Positions 13,581 through 19,940 of a DNA stretch of 19,940 bases are shown one piece after another (position 1 is the first letter of the stretch; every line of letters starts with the position of its first letter). This DNA comes from an uncultured Oscillibacter sp. (GTDB lineage Bacteria; Bacillota; Clostridia; Oscillospirales; Oscillospiraceae): NCBI GenBank assembly GCA_910588175.1, contig CAJUQQ010000036.1:1-19940 (forward strand). The letters are read 5' to 3'. A program made the position numbers and the translations under genes. The notes under the pieces are model-generated. The model saw nothing but the letters and a program-made list of their open reading frames with translations, was not told the DNA's origin and did no database searches.

Positions 13581-14273
13581 TTACAGCTCCCGGACGGAGA
13601 CCACTCCGGCGGTGGCCTGAATTCCCTGCTGGAGCTGCTCCACGTCCAGACCCTTGTGAAGCCGCAGGGTAAAGATGGCGCAGGCGTTGTGCTCCTCGTT
13701 GGACTTGGAGTGAATGATGCCCATGTTGAGGATTTTCAGCCCGTGCTCCCGGAACTCCTGGAGCAGAACATCCATGGTCCGGTTGTCGTTGTACTCCACG
13801 TAGAGGTTGACCTCCGGGGCGTTTTTCAGCATCCGGTATTCCACCCGGGAGAAGAACAGCTCCGCGATCAGAATCAGCAGGGTCGCGAAAAGGCCTCCCT
13901 CATAGAAGCCGCCGCCCAGGGCCAGGCCGATGATGGCCGCCGCCCAGAGGCCCGCCGCCGTGGTCAGGCCCTTCACCCGCTGGCGGCGGGTGACGATGAT
14001 GGTGCCCGCGCCGATAAAGCCGATGCCCGCCACCACCTGGGCCCCCAGCCGGGCCATGTCGGTGTACTGGCCCAGGACCAGGTACAGGTATTGGCTGGTC
14101 AGCGTGGTCATCGCCGCGCCGAGGCATATCAAAATATGGGTGCGGAAGCCCGCCGGGCGGCGCTTGTACTCCCGCTCGATGCCGATAATGCCGCCGCAGA
14201 GCACCGCCAGGGTCATCCGCAGGGCCACGGACCAGATGGTCACGTCCCGCAGGCCGTCAAACAGAGCCAGCAT
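13581..14273 (-). CDS. MgtC/SapB family membrane protein (second of a tandem pair)
   Basis: The 230-residue product has four to five N-terminal membrane helices with the MgtC family motifs: GIIGIEREYKRRPAGFRT (28-45), GIGFIGAGTI (83-92) and VKGLTTAAGLW (100-110). A soluble C-terminal domain of about 80 residues (about 150-230) has the ACT-like fold expected of longer MgtC proteins. Salmonella MgtC supports growth at low Mg2+ by inhibiting the F-type ATP synthase; the role of the Firmicutes proteins is less clear. AAGGAGG lies nine bases before ATG 14273. It begins 22 bases after the first paralogue stops and should be cotranscribed with it. It ends at a strong terminator. Confidence 0.92.
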   Translation of the reverse strand: MLALFDGLRDVTIWSVALRMTLAVLCGGIIGIEREYKRRPAGFRTHILICLGAAMTTLTSQYLYLVLGQYTDMARLGAQVVAGIGFIGAGTIIVTRRQRVKGLTTAAGLWAAAIIGLALGGGFYEGGLFATLLILIAELFFSRVEYRMLKNAPEVNLYVEYNDNRTMDVLLQEFREHGLKILNMGIIHSKSNEEHNACAIFTLRLHKGLDVEQLQQGIQATAGVVSVREL

Positions 14274-14295
14274 GTCGCGTTTCCTCCTTGTTCAC

Positions 14296-15021
14296 TCAAG
14301 TATCCTTCACCACGTACACGCTCTCCAGCTCGGAAATGGCGGCCAGGATCTTGGCGTGGGTCCCCCTCTGGTTCATCCGCAGGGAAAAGATGGCGTTCGG
14401 ATGCTGGGAGAGGGTCTGTTTCCCGTGGTCCACCTCCACCTCGTAGATGGTCACGTCCTGGGCCTTGATGCGGCCGATGATTTCCGACACGTTGTCCAGA
14501 TTTTGGAACTCCACGTAGATGTTCATATTCTTGGCGTTTTCCACCACGAACAGCTCCACCGCGGGCAGCAGGTGGACCACCACAAAGATCAGCAGGAAGG
14601 CCAGCCCCACGCACTCGTAGAACCCCGCCCCCACGGCCAATCCCATGCAGGCCGAGGCCCAGAGGCCCGCCGCCGTGGTCAGGCCCTTCACCTTCTGCTG
14701 GCCGGTGACCAGGATGGTGCCCGCGCCCAAAAAGCCGATGCCGTTGATGACCTGGGCTCCGAAGCGGCTCACGTCGGTGCGGATGCCGATCTCCGCGGCC
14801 CGCTCCGCCCAGACGTGGTGCAGCATATAGGCTTCGTACTGGCTCAGCAGCATCGTCAGCGCCGCCGCCATGCACACCAGCATATAGGTGCGAAAGCCCG
14901 CCGGGCGGTGCTTCCGGGCCCGCTCCAGGCCGATCATTCCGCCGCAGAACATGGCCAGGGTCAGCCGCAGCAGCACGGAGGCCGTATTGATTTCCCGCAA
15001 ATACTCCAATCCTTCCAGCAC
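14296..15021 (-). CDS. MgtC/SapB family membrane protein (first of a tandem pair)
   Basis: The 241-residue paralogue of the downstream gene shares its motifs: MIGLERARKHRPAGFRTYM, NGIGFLGAGTILVTG and KVKGLTTAAGLWASA, plus the C-terminal ACT-like domain. It has a short insertion after the second helix (AERAAEIGIRTDVSRFG) that its partner lacks. The start is GTG 15021, with an AGGAGAGGAG site eight bases upstream; frames beyond run through the leader. The two copies are clearly diverged rather than a recent duplication. Transcription comes from a TTGACA-17-TATAAT promoter about 150 bases upstream, leaving a long leader that might carry control. The exact physiological role (Mg2+ or membrane-potential homeostasis) is inferred from the family. 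Confidence 0.92.
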   Translation of the reverse strand: MLEGLEYLREINTASVLLRLTLAMFCGGMIGLERARKHRPAGFRTYMLVCMAAALTMLLSQYEAYMLHHVWAERAAEIGIRTDVSRFGAQVINGIGFLGAGTILVTGQQKVKGLTTAAGLWASACMGLAVGAGFYECVGLAFLLIFVVVHLLPAVELFVVENAKNMNIYVEFQNLDNVSEIIGRIKAQDVTIYEVEVDHGKQTLSQHPNAIFSLRMNQRGTHAKILAAISELESVYVVKDT

Positions 15022-15162
15022 AGGGCTCGCTCCTCTCCTGATAAATGTTCCGCGAACGAAAGAAAAGAGAAGGAGCGGCGGCCGCCGCTTCTTCCATCCC
15101 CTGTTCAAAACAACCGCCTGAAAGCGGAAGCGGCGCGAAACCCCTTCCCGCCGCTGAGATTG
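15022..15162 (-). other. Long 5' leader of the mgtC operon with a 16-base palindrome
   Basis: Transcription from the promoter at 15169-15197 would give about 140 bases of leader before the GTG start. The leader holds a perfect 16-base palindrome AGCGGCGGCCGCCGCT (15074-15089), followed on the minus strand by a pyrimidine-rich stretch, and a second GC-rich fold near 15120-15155. I do not recognise an M-box or another known riboswitch in it. The rest of the gap up to 15360 contains only the promoter and an upstream hairpin. Confidence 0.5.
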
Positions 15163-15168
15163 AATGTT

Positions 15169-15197
15169 ATTATACGCAGTCCCGGTTCTATTGTCAA
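15169..15197 (-). promoter_or_regulatory. Consensus sigma-A promoter of the mgtC operon
   Basis: The minus strand reads TTGACA (15192-15197), a 17-base spacer and TATAAT (15169-15174), an exact match to the housekeeping consensus. Such a strong core promoter suggests high basal initiation, with control, if any, in the long leader. Confidence 0.9.
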
Positions 15198-15204
15198 CGT
15201 TTTC

Positions 15205-15231
15205 CACGCCAAAAAGTCTCTTTTCGGCGTG
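15205..15231. repeat. 12-bp inverted repeat just upstream of the mgtC promoter
   Basis: CACGCCAAAAAG (15205-15216) pairs with CTTTTCGGCGTG (15220-15231) around a three-base loop, with one G-T pair. It lies seven bases upstream of the -35 box. On the plus strand it is followed by TTTT, but no plus-strand gene precedes it. It could be an operator or a leftover terminator of the DUF1294 gene. Confidence 0.5.
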
Positions 15232-15360
15232 TTTTACAAATAGAAGAGCGGTCTTTTGGCGTTTTGCCAGGTTCCAAAAGCAAGCGTCTCCATCGCCGGT
15301 ACGCAAACGTTGTCCGCCTTCCCCGCCGCGTTTCTCCGCCCCTCTCCCAACGCCGGAGGG

Positions 15361-15741
15361 TCAGCGAATGGCAGAGACATACAGCCACAGGCCGAAGGGT
15401 ACCATGATCTGCAAAGCCAAAATCAGCGGCACGCCGAACCGGAACGCCTTGTGAAGGGTCTTATGGCGAAACGCCTTCATGGCCAGCAAAGCCCCCACGC
15501 TTCCGCCCAGGGCGGCCAGCAGGAGCAGGGTCCTCTCCGGCACCCGGCGGACCTTCTCGTTTTTCTCCTTCCGCCTGGCCTTCCACTTGTCCAGGCCGAA
15601 GACCAGGAAGGTGATGACATTGATGAGCAGCAGCCAGATGGCCAAAAGGCCCCAGGGGGAGCCGATGACGACCCAGATAAAGTCGTTATTCTCCTCCGGC
15701 GTGAACATATATTTTTTATCCGCGAGAAGGGCGATGTTCAT
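15361..15741 (-). CDS. DUF1294 family small membrane protein
   Basis: The 126-residue product carries the DUF1294 pattern: a membrane helix ending in FGLDKWKARR (about 48-57), a charged linker, RRVPERTLLLLAALGGS (about 65-81), a short MKAFRHKTLHKAFRFG segment (about 88-103) and a final membrane helix. It has three to four hydrophobic helices, with an N-terminal extension before the first. The family is widespread and its function is not known. GAGGTG lies about six bases before ATG 15741. It is the only gene between the mgtC operon and the psu operon, on the same strand as both. No clear promoter is seen in the 124-base gap upstream. Confidence 0.88.
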   Translation of the reverse strand: MNIALLADKKYMFTPEENNDFIWVVIGSPWGLLAIWLLLINVITFLVFGLDKWKARRKEKNEKVRRVPERTLLLLAALGGSVGALLAMKAFRHKTLHKAFRFGVPLILALQIMVPFGLWLYVSAIR

Positions 15742-15816
15742 ATGTACACCTCATTTCGGGGAATGGGACCCCGTCCGAAAATCGGGGCATAGCCTGACCT
15801 GGGGGCAGGCCCCACA

Positions 15817-15849
15817 GGAAAAGCAGACCGGCTGGATTTCCAGCCGGTC
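15817..15849 (-). terminator. Terminator of the psuK-psuG operon
   Basis: GACCGGCTGG (15826-15835) and CCAGCCGGTC (15840-15849) form a perfect 10-base-pair stem with a four-base loop. On the minus strand it is followed by TGCTTTTCC. It lies 16 bases beyond the psuG stop codon. Confidence 0.85.
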
Positions 15850-15865
15850 CATTGTAGCACAGGTT

Positions 15866-16795
15866 TCAGTTCTTGGCAAGGGCCGCCAGCTCCGCCGCCG
15901 TCTTCGCGGCAAGGCGGGCGTTGTTGAACACCAGCTGGATGTTGCTGTCCAGAGAGCTGCCGCCGGTGAGCTCCTTGATCTTCGCCAGCAGGAAGGGGGT
16001 GGTCTCCTTGCCGTGGATGCCCTTCACCTTGGCCTCGTCCACCGCGTCGGAAATAGCCCTTCCGATGACGTCCGCGTCCATGGAATACTCCTCCGGGATG
16101 GGGTTGGCCACCAGCATGCCGCCGCCCAGGCCCATGTCCTGCTTTACATAGAAGGCCTTGGCCAGGTCCGCCGGGGTGTCGATGCGGTAGTCCACGCGGA
16201 AACCGCTCTTCCGGGTGTAGAAGGCGGGGAGCTCCTCGGTGCCGTAGCCGATGACGGGCACGCCGTGGGTCTCCAGGTACTCCAGAGTCAGCCCCAGGTC
16301 CAGGATGGACTTGGCCCCGGCGCAGACCACCATGACGGGAGTCCGGGCCAGCTCCTCCAGGTCGGCGGAGATGTCCATGGTGACCTCCGCTCCCCGGTGG
16401 ACGCCGCCGATGCCGCCGGTGGCGAAGACCTGGATGCCCGCCATGTGGGCAATGATCATGGTGGTGGTGACGGTGGTGGCCCCGTCCTTCCCCTGGGCCG
16501 CCAGAATGGGCAGATCACGGCGGCTGGCCTTGGTCACCCCCGCGCCGGTCTTGCCCAGATAGTCAATCTCCTCGGGGGAGAGGCCCGCCTTCAGCCGGCC
16601 GCCCAGCACGGCGATGGTGGCAGGAACAGCCCCGTTCTCCCGGATGATGGCCTCCACCTTCAGGGCGGTCTCCACGTTCTGGGGATAGGGCATGCCGTGG
16701 GAGATGATGGTGGACTCCAGGGCCACCACCGGTTTCCCGGCGGCCAGGGCCTCTTGGACCTCGGGGGCAACGTCCAGATACTTGTTCATGTTCAT
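15866..16795 (-). CDS. psuG: Pseudouridine-5'-phosphate glycosidase
   Basis: PsuG cleaves the C-C glycosidic bond of pseudouridine 5'-phosphate to uracil and ribose 5-phosphate, in the cytoplasm. The 309-residue length matches the family (about 305-315). Conserved blocks include VALESTIISHGMPYPQN (24-40), GAGVTKASRRDLP (84-96), TTVTTTMIIAHMAGI (107-121), FATGGIGGVHRGAE (124-137) and VCAGAKSILDLG (157-168). Residues equivalent to the E. coli active site are all present with a constant offset of four: Glu27, Lys89, Asp145 and Lys162, the last being the Schiff-base lysine. The start is ATG 16795, with GGAGG eight bases upstream; a second ATG at 16789 is worse placed. It follows psuK by 20 bases in one operon. 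Confidence 0.96.
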   Translation of the reverse strand: MNMNKYLDVAPEVQEALAAGKPVVALESTIISHGMPYPQNVETALKVEAIIRENGAVPATIAVLGGRLKAGLSPEEIDYLGKTGAGVTKASRRDLPILAAQGKDGATTVTTTMIIAHMAGIQVFATGGIGGVHRGAEVTMDISADLEELARTPVMVVCAGAKSILDLGLTLEYLETHGVPVIGYGTEELPAFYTRKSGFRVDYRIDTPADLAKAFYVKQDMGLGGGMLVANPIPEEYSMDADVIGRAISDAVDEAKVKGIHGKETTPFLLAKIKELTGGSSLDSNIQLVFNNARLAAKTAAELAALAKN

Positions 16796-16815
16796 TTCAA
16801 AAACCTCCAAATATA

Positions 16816-17919
16816 TCAATCGTTCCGATGGATCACGCATGACAATTCCAGCCGCCTCAGCAGGAGCTCTCCGCTGAGGCAGGGGTTGATGGTCTCCTGA
16901 CTTTCCATGGCCACCGAGGACGCGGCCAGTCCCGCCCGGGCGGTTTCCTCCAGGTCCGTTCCCCGGAGATAGGCCCAGGTGATGGCAGCCATGAAGGCGT
17001 CTCCGCAGCCGGTGGCGTTCACCAGCTCCGCCGGGAGGCAGGGCATCTGTACCCGGCCGCTGTGGTCCGCGGCGAAGACCCCCTCCGCCCCCAGGGAGAT
17101 AAACACCCGGCGGAGGCCGGTTTCCAGCAGCGCGTCCGCCGCCCGGTTCAGGCTCTCCCCGTCCGTGATGGGCACGCCGGAGAGAAGCTCCGCCTCCAGG
17201 CGGTTGGGCTTCAGGGTGTGGAGCTTTCCCAGAACGGGTTTCAGCTTCACCGCCTTGGCCGTGGACACCGGGTCGGCGAAGAGGGGGGCGGCGCAGTTTT
17301 CCGCCAGCCAGGCAATGCTCTCCTCCGGAATGTTGGTGTCCAGCACCACCACCTGGCTGCCGTCCAGCAGCTTGCGCCGCTGGGCCAAGACCTGGGGCGT
17401 CAAATGCCGGTAGATCTCCATGTCGCTGACGGCCAGGGCCATGTCGCCCCGCTGGTCGTTGATGAAAAGATAGGTGGAGGTCCGCCCTCCGGGAATCACG
17501 GGGGACTGGGAGATGTCAATGCCCAGCTCCCCGCAGCTGGCGGCCAGCTTTTGGGCGTTCAGGTCGTCGCCGAAAGCCGTCACCAGCCGCACGTCCAGGC
17601 CCAGCAGGGCCATGTTGTGGGCAATGTTCCGCCCCACCCCGCCCAGGGAGGAGCTGACCGCCCCGGGGTTGGAGTCCCGGGCCACCAGCGCCGCCTCCGG
17701 CCGGCCGCAGATGTCCACGTTCACGCCTCCGACCACGGTGACGTAAGGCGCGGACTGGACAATGTAGCCCTTGCCGGTGATGTAGCCTTTTTTCATCAGG
17801 TTGGAGATATGCACAGCGACGGAGGAGCGGGTGATCCCCGCCTTGTCCGCCAGCTCCTTCTGGGAGATGAGGGGGTTTTCCTCAATCCAGTTCAAAAGCT
17901 GCCGCTCCCGCTTGGTCAT
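16816..17919 (-). CDS. psuK: HTH-PfkB pseudouridine kinase (PsuK-like) with N-terminal winged helix
   Basis: The 367-residue product joins an N-terminal winged helix-turn-helix (about 1-55, LISQKELADKAGITRSSVAVHISNLMKKGYI) to a ribokinase/PfkB-type kinase. The kinase opens with VTVVGGVNVDI (about 60-70), has SSSLGGVGRNIAHNMALLG (about 89-107) and ends in the PfkB signature NATGCGDAF (301-309) with catalytic-base Asp307. Together with the adjacent psuG the expected reaction is pseudouridine + ATP to pseudouridine 5'-phosphate. This HTH-kinase fusion occurs in several YeiC/PsuK-like proteins. ATG 17919 is preceded by GGAGGT at about six bases. A dyad just downstream of the -10 box is a natural operator for its own HTH. 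No transporter gene for pseudouridine is present nearby. Confidence 0.92.
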   Translation of the reverse strand: MTKRERQLLNWIEENPLISQKELADKAGITRSSVAVHISNLMKKGYITGKGYIVQSAPYVTVVGGVNVDICGRPEAALVARDSNPGAVSSSLGGVGRNIAHNMALLGLDVRLVTAFGDDLNAQKLAASCGELGIDISQSPVIPGGRTSTYLFINDQRGDMALAVSDMEIYRHLTPQVLAQRRKLLDGSQVVVLDTNIPEESIAWLAENCAAPLFADPVSTAKAVKLKPVLGKLHTLKPNRLEAELLSGVPITDGESLNRAADALLETGLRRVFISLGAEGVFAADHSGRVQMPCLPAELVNATGCGDAFMAAITWAYLRGTDLEETARAGLAASSVAMESQETINPCLSGELLLRRLELSCVIHRND

Positions 17920-17934
17920 GGCCCACCTCCATAT

Positions 17935-17966
17935 AAGCAAAAATTTAATCACTTAATCTATTGCTT
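17935..17966. promoter_or_regulatory. Probable operator of the psuK-psuG operon
   Basis: An inverted repeat AAGCAA (17935-17940) and TTGCTT (17961-17966) encloses 20 A/T-rich bases containing two direct copies of TTAATC (17945-17950 and 17953-17958). The element starts next to the -10 box and covers the predicted transcription start and the leader, an ideal place for repression. The fused HTH of PsuK is the obvious candidate binder; this is inference. Confidence 0.55.
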
Positions 17967-17994
17967 AGTATACTCCCCCTTTCCCAAAAGTCAA
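17967..17994 (-). promoter_or_regulatory. Sigma-A promoter of psuK-psuG
   Basis: The minus strand shows TTGACT (17989-17994), a 16-base purine-rich spacer and TATACT (17967-17972). Start of transcription is expected near 17960, about 40 bases before psuK. Confidence 0.8.
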
Positions 17995-18080
17995 GAGGAC
18001 ATTCCTTAAAAATTTTCTCTCCAATTTTTGGCTGTTTTGACCATTCATCCCCGCCCTGCCGCCGATGGTCCCCCGCTCTC

Positions 18081-18109
18081 TGGACGGCGGGAGCCTCTTT
18101 GGGTATACT
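18081..18109 (+). promoter_or_regulatory. Probable promoter of the LytTR operon
   Basis: TGGACG (18081-18086) and TATACT (18104-18109) are spaced by 17 bases and lie about 25 bases before the start codon. A GC-rich inverted repeat (CCCG...CGGG, about 18072-18091) overlaps the -35 box. LytTR regulators of this class commonly control their own operons, but I could not identify a convincing pair of LytTR repeats. Confidence 0.5.
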
Positions 18110-18133
18110 GAGTGCAGAGAGGAGGCGGGCGCT

Positions 18134-18571
18134 TTGAAAATTGACGTGACCCTGGACCCGGCCCTGGAGGAGCTGCTGGTAAAGGTGCTCTCCCCAGGGG
18201 AGACGGAGGAGCTCCGGGCCCTGCTGGCGCGGCTGGAGGAGCCGGAGCGGCTGACGCTCTTCCGGGAGGGGACCGCCGTGCCCTTGGACCCGGGGGAGGT
18301 CCTGCGGTTCTACGGCGAGGACAAGGAGGTCCGGGCCCAGACCCTAGACGGGGCGGTTTACACCGTCCGTCTCCGGCTGTATGAGCTGGGGGAGCGGCTG
18401 GACCGGAAGGCCTTTGTCCGGGTGTCCCACTCGGAAATCGTCAACTGGAAGCGGGTGACGGCCCTGGATTTGAGCCTTTCCGGCACCATCCGGGTGACCC
18501 TGGAGGGCGGCGTGGTTACCTACGTCTCCCGGCGGTACGTGAAGAAAATCAAGGAGGTGCTGGGGATATGA
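18134..18571 (+). CDS. LytTR-family DNA-binding regulator
   Basis: The 145-residue product consists of a short N-terminal helical part (about 1-42) and a LytTR DNA-binding domain (about 45-143) with the typical RKAFVRVSHSEIVNWKRV stretch (91-108) and the ending TYVSRRYVKKIKEVL. It has no receiver domain, so it is not a classical response regulator. The start is TTG 18134, with GAGAGGAGG (18117-18125) eight bases before it; the upstream in-frame ATG at 18065 would overlap the promoter. Its stop overlaps the next gene by ATGA. Stand-alone LytTR genes paired with a DUF3021 membrane protein are common in Firmicutes, where the membrane protein is thought to restrain the regulator. Confidence 0.93.
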   Translation: MKIDVTLDPALEELLVKVLSPGETEELRALLARLEEPERLTLFREGTAVPLDPGEVLRFYGEDKEVRAQTLDGAVYTVRLRLYELGERLDRKAFVRVSHSEIVNWKRVTALDLSLSGTIRVTLEGGVVTYVSRRYVKKIKEVLGI

Positions 18572-19395
18572 GCAAATCCGAAGTCCGGCGGGAATTCCTC
18601 CGGCGGGCCAAGGCGGGCTTCCCCTGGGGAATCGCCCTGGTCTATCTGGTGTTTGTGCTGGGAAACGCCTTCACCATCCCCAGGCCGGAGGGCGGAAATC
18701 TGCTGGTGGTGCCCGGGGCCATGGCGGAGGCCTATGGAAGCCCGGTGGCGGCGGCCCTGGCCCAGTTTTTCTGGTCCGGCCTCCTGGGGGCGGCGCTGAA
18801 CACCATGGAGGTTCCCTTCCTCCTGGAGCGGCGGACCCTCCTCTGGTCCGGGGCCCATTTTCTGGGGACGGCGGCGGTGTTCTCCCTGGCGGGGTGGCGG
18901 TGCCGGTGGTTCCCTATCCGGGAGAGCTGGCTGTGCCTCCTGGGCCTGCTGCTTTTGCTGTACGTGCTGAAATGGTCCGTCCGGTTTCTGGAGTGGCAGT
19001 CCGACGTGTGGGCCATTCGGAAATCCTCCGGCCTGGAGGGGGCGGACCCGCCCTGGAAAACCCTGGCCCCGTACCTTCTTCTGGCGGCGGCGGTGGAGCT
19101 GCTGCTTCCCCCGGGCCTGCGGCTGGCGGACGCCCGGGATTTCCCGGTGCTGACGGGAATTTTTTACCCCTTCCTGGTTCTGCCGCTGTTCTGCTTTTTC
19201 AGCGCCTCCTCCCTGGGGACCCGGCTCCGCCGCTGGTGGCTTCTCTACCCGGCGGCGTGCGCGGCGCTGACCCTGCCCTGCGTGTTTTGGCTGTACAACT
19301 ACACGGCCCTGTTTCAGGCGTGGACGGCGGGTGCCGCCGCCCTGGCAGGGGGGCTGCTGGGCGTGGTTTTGCGGCGGCTGAAAAAAAGGGAATAA
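18568..19395 (+). CDS. DUF3021-type membrane protein with an additional C-terminal membrane module
   Basis: The 275-residue product is translationally coupled to the LytTR gene (ATGA, 18568-18571). The first half (about 1-153) has the length, four-helix layout and EFLRRAKAGFPWGI start typical of DUF3021 partners of LytTR regulators, ending near LEWQSDVWAIRK. The second half (about 166-271) adds three to four hydrophobic helices and contains DFPVLTGIFYPFLVLPLFCFFS (191-212). It looks like a separate small membrane module; I cannot name it. It ends in a basic tail. The coupling suggests it controls LytTR activity from the membrane. A long hairpin follows ten bases after the stop. The role is inferred from the gene pair, not from a catalytic motif. 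Confidence 0.8.
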   Translation: MSKSEVRREFLRRAKAGFPWGIALVYLVFVLGNAFTIPRPEGGNLLVVPGAMAEAYGSPVAAALAQFFWSGLLGAALNTMEVPFLLERRTLLWSGAHFLGTAAVFSLAGWRCRWFPIRESWLCLLGLLLLLYVLKWSVRFLEWQSDVWAIRKSSGLEGADPPWKTLAPYLLLAAAVELLLPPGLRLADARDFPVLTGIFYPFLVLPLFCFFSASSLGTRLRRWWLLYPAACAALTLPCVFWLYNYTALFQAWTAGAAALAGGLLGVVLRRLKKRE

Positions 19396-19405
19396 TCCTG
19401 GAACC

Positions 19406-19449
19406 AAACCGCCTCCCTTTCCGTCTAAACGGGAAAAGGAGGCGGTTTT
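19406..19449 (+). promoter_or_regulatory. Long hairpin that contains the next gene's ribosome binding site
   Basis: AAACCGCCTCC (19406-19416) pairs perfectly with GGAGGCGGTTT (19438-19448). An inner TTTCC-type stem with a bulge extends it toward a four-base loop, and TTTT follows. It reads as a rho-independent terminator after the DUF3021 gene, but its right arm also holds AAGGAGG, the ribosome binding site of the lipoprotein that starts at 19450. It could therefore terminate, or sequester the binding site, or both. Confidence 0.75.
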
Positions 19450-19940
19450 ATGAAGCTCTGGAAACGCGTGTTTATTCTGGCCCTCTGCCTGTGCCTGACG
19501 GCCTGCGCCCCGGCGGCGGAAACGCCGGAGTCCCCGGCCCGGACGGAGGGCCCTGCTGCCCCGGCGGACCCCGCGGGCGTCCCGCCCTCCCTGGCGGAGG
19601 ACGAAGAGCCCACGGTCCTCACCTGCCGCGTTGTGGACGGGGCGGAGGACGGAAATCTGCTTTTGGCGGAGCTGGATGAAGGGCTCTACGGCGGAACCGG
19701 GGTTTACCGGCTGAACGTAAAGGACGTGCCTGTGACCCTGGATGGGGAGGCGGCGGAGCCGTCGGTCCTGGAGGACGGCATGGCGGTGGACATGGCCTTC
19801 AACGGCCATGTGCTGGAGAGCTTCCCGGCCCAATTGGGGGAGGTGTATTCCGTCTCCGCCTGGTCCCGTGGCCGGGGGCGGAACGGCGGCGGGACTATGT
19901 TTGATCTCTGCGGGCTGTACCTCCAGGTGCTGGACGACCT
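19450..19940 (+). CDS. Lipoprotein of unknown function, 3' end outside the window
   Basis: The visible 163 residues begin with a lipoprotein signal, MKLWKR plus a hydrophobic stretch, and a lipobox LTAC with Cys19 as lipidation site. A Pro/Ala/Glu-rich low-complexity linker (about 20-52) is followed by a soluble domain that includes DLCGLYLQVLDDL at the cut edge. I associate that phrase with a recurring uncharacterised clostridial lipoprotein family, but the domain has no known activity to me. AAGGAGG (19436-19442) is seven bases before ATG 19450. The reading frame is open to the window end, so this is a partial gene. It lies directly behind the LytTR-DUF3021 pair and could be read through if the intervening hairpin does not fully terminate. 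Confidence 0.75.
   Translation, partial: MKLWKRVFILALCLCLTACAPAAETPESPARTEGPAAPADPAGVPPSLAEDEEPTVLTCRVVDGAEDGNLLLAELDEGLYGGTGVYRLNVKDVPVTLDGEAAEPSVLEDGMAVDMAFNGHVLESFPAQLGEVYSVSAWSRGRGRNGGGTMFDLCGLYLQVLDD

Noticed and set aside
1..19940. CRISPR arrays, tRNA/rRNA genes, transposases, integrases, toxin-antitoxin pairs
   Set aside because: None was recognised on either strand; the GHKL gene island shows no recombinase of its own.

Overview
The window looks like a chromosomal piece of a GC-rich member of the Clostridia, most likely Oscillospiraceae (an Oscillibacter/Flavonifractor/Dysosmobacter-type gut anaerobe). This is inferred from strong AGGAGG-type ribosome binding sites, TTG and GTG starts behind them, a glycine riboswitch on an AGCS symporter, an xpt-type salvage enzyme, and a LytTR/DUF3021 pair. 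No database search was possible, so the taxonomy is an inference. No rRNA, tRNA, CRISPR array, transposase or integrase was seen.

Layout. Positions 1-251 are non-coding, with a pyrimidine-rich tract and possible promoters. On the plus strand follow a membrane-anchored SMC/YhaN-like ATPase (252-2501), an Mrp/NBP35 iron-sulfur carrier ATPase (2573-3394) with a strong terminator, xpt (3670-4245) behind a good sigma-A promoter, a lipoprotein of unknown role (4321-4947), guaA (5017-6558), a compositionally different GHKL ATPase with a nuclease-like C-terminus (6587-8293), and a LacX-type aldose 1-epimerase (8383-9261) that ends at a bidirectional terminator.

From 9315 to 17919 all genes lie on the minus strand. 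They are an ECF sigma factor with a membrane anti-sigma-like partner (ATGA overlap) behind an ECF-type promoter; a cluster of four hairpins; an AGCS alanine/glycine:cation symporter under a tandem glycine riboswitch; two tandem MgtC/SapB paralogues under a TTGACA-17-TATAAT promoter; a small DUF1294 membrane protein; and a psuK-psuG pseudouridine degradation operon whose kinase carries an N-terminal winged helix. The plus strand resumes at 18134 with a LytTR regulator, a DUF3021-type membrane protein with a second membrane module, and a lipoprotein cut by the window end.

Themes. xpt and guaA both feed guanine nucleotides. psuK/psuG recycle pseudouridine to uracil and ribose 5-phosphate. Three units look autoregulated: ECF sigma/anti-sigma, HTH-PsuK/PsuG, and LytTR/DUF3021. 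The best candidate for an undescribed system is the 6587-8293 gene, a GHKL (MORC/Hsp90-like) ATPase joined to a PD-(D/E)XK-like domain. It is richer in A+T than its neighbours and sits directly behind the 3' end of guaA, a known integration hotspot.
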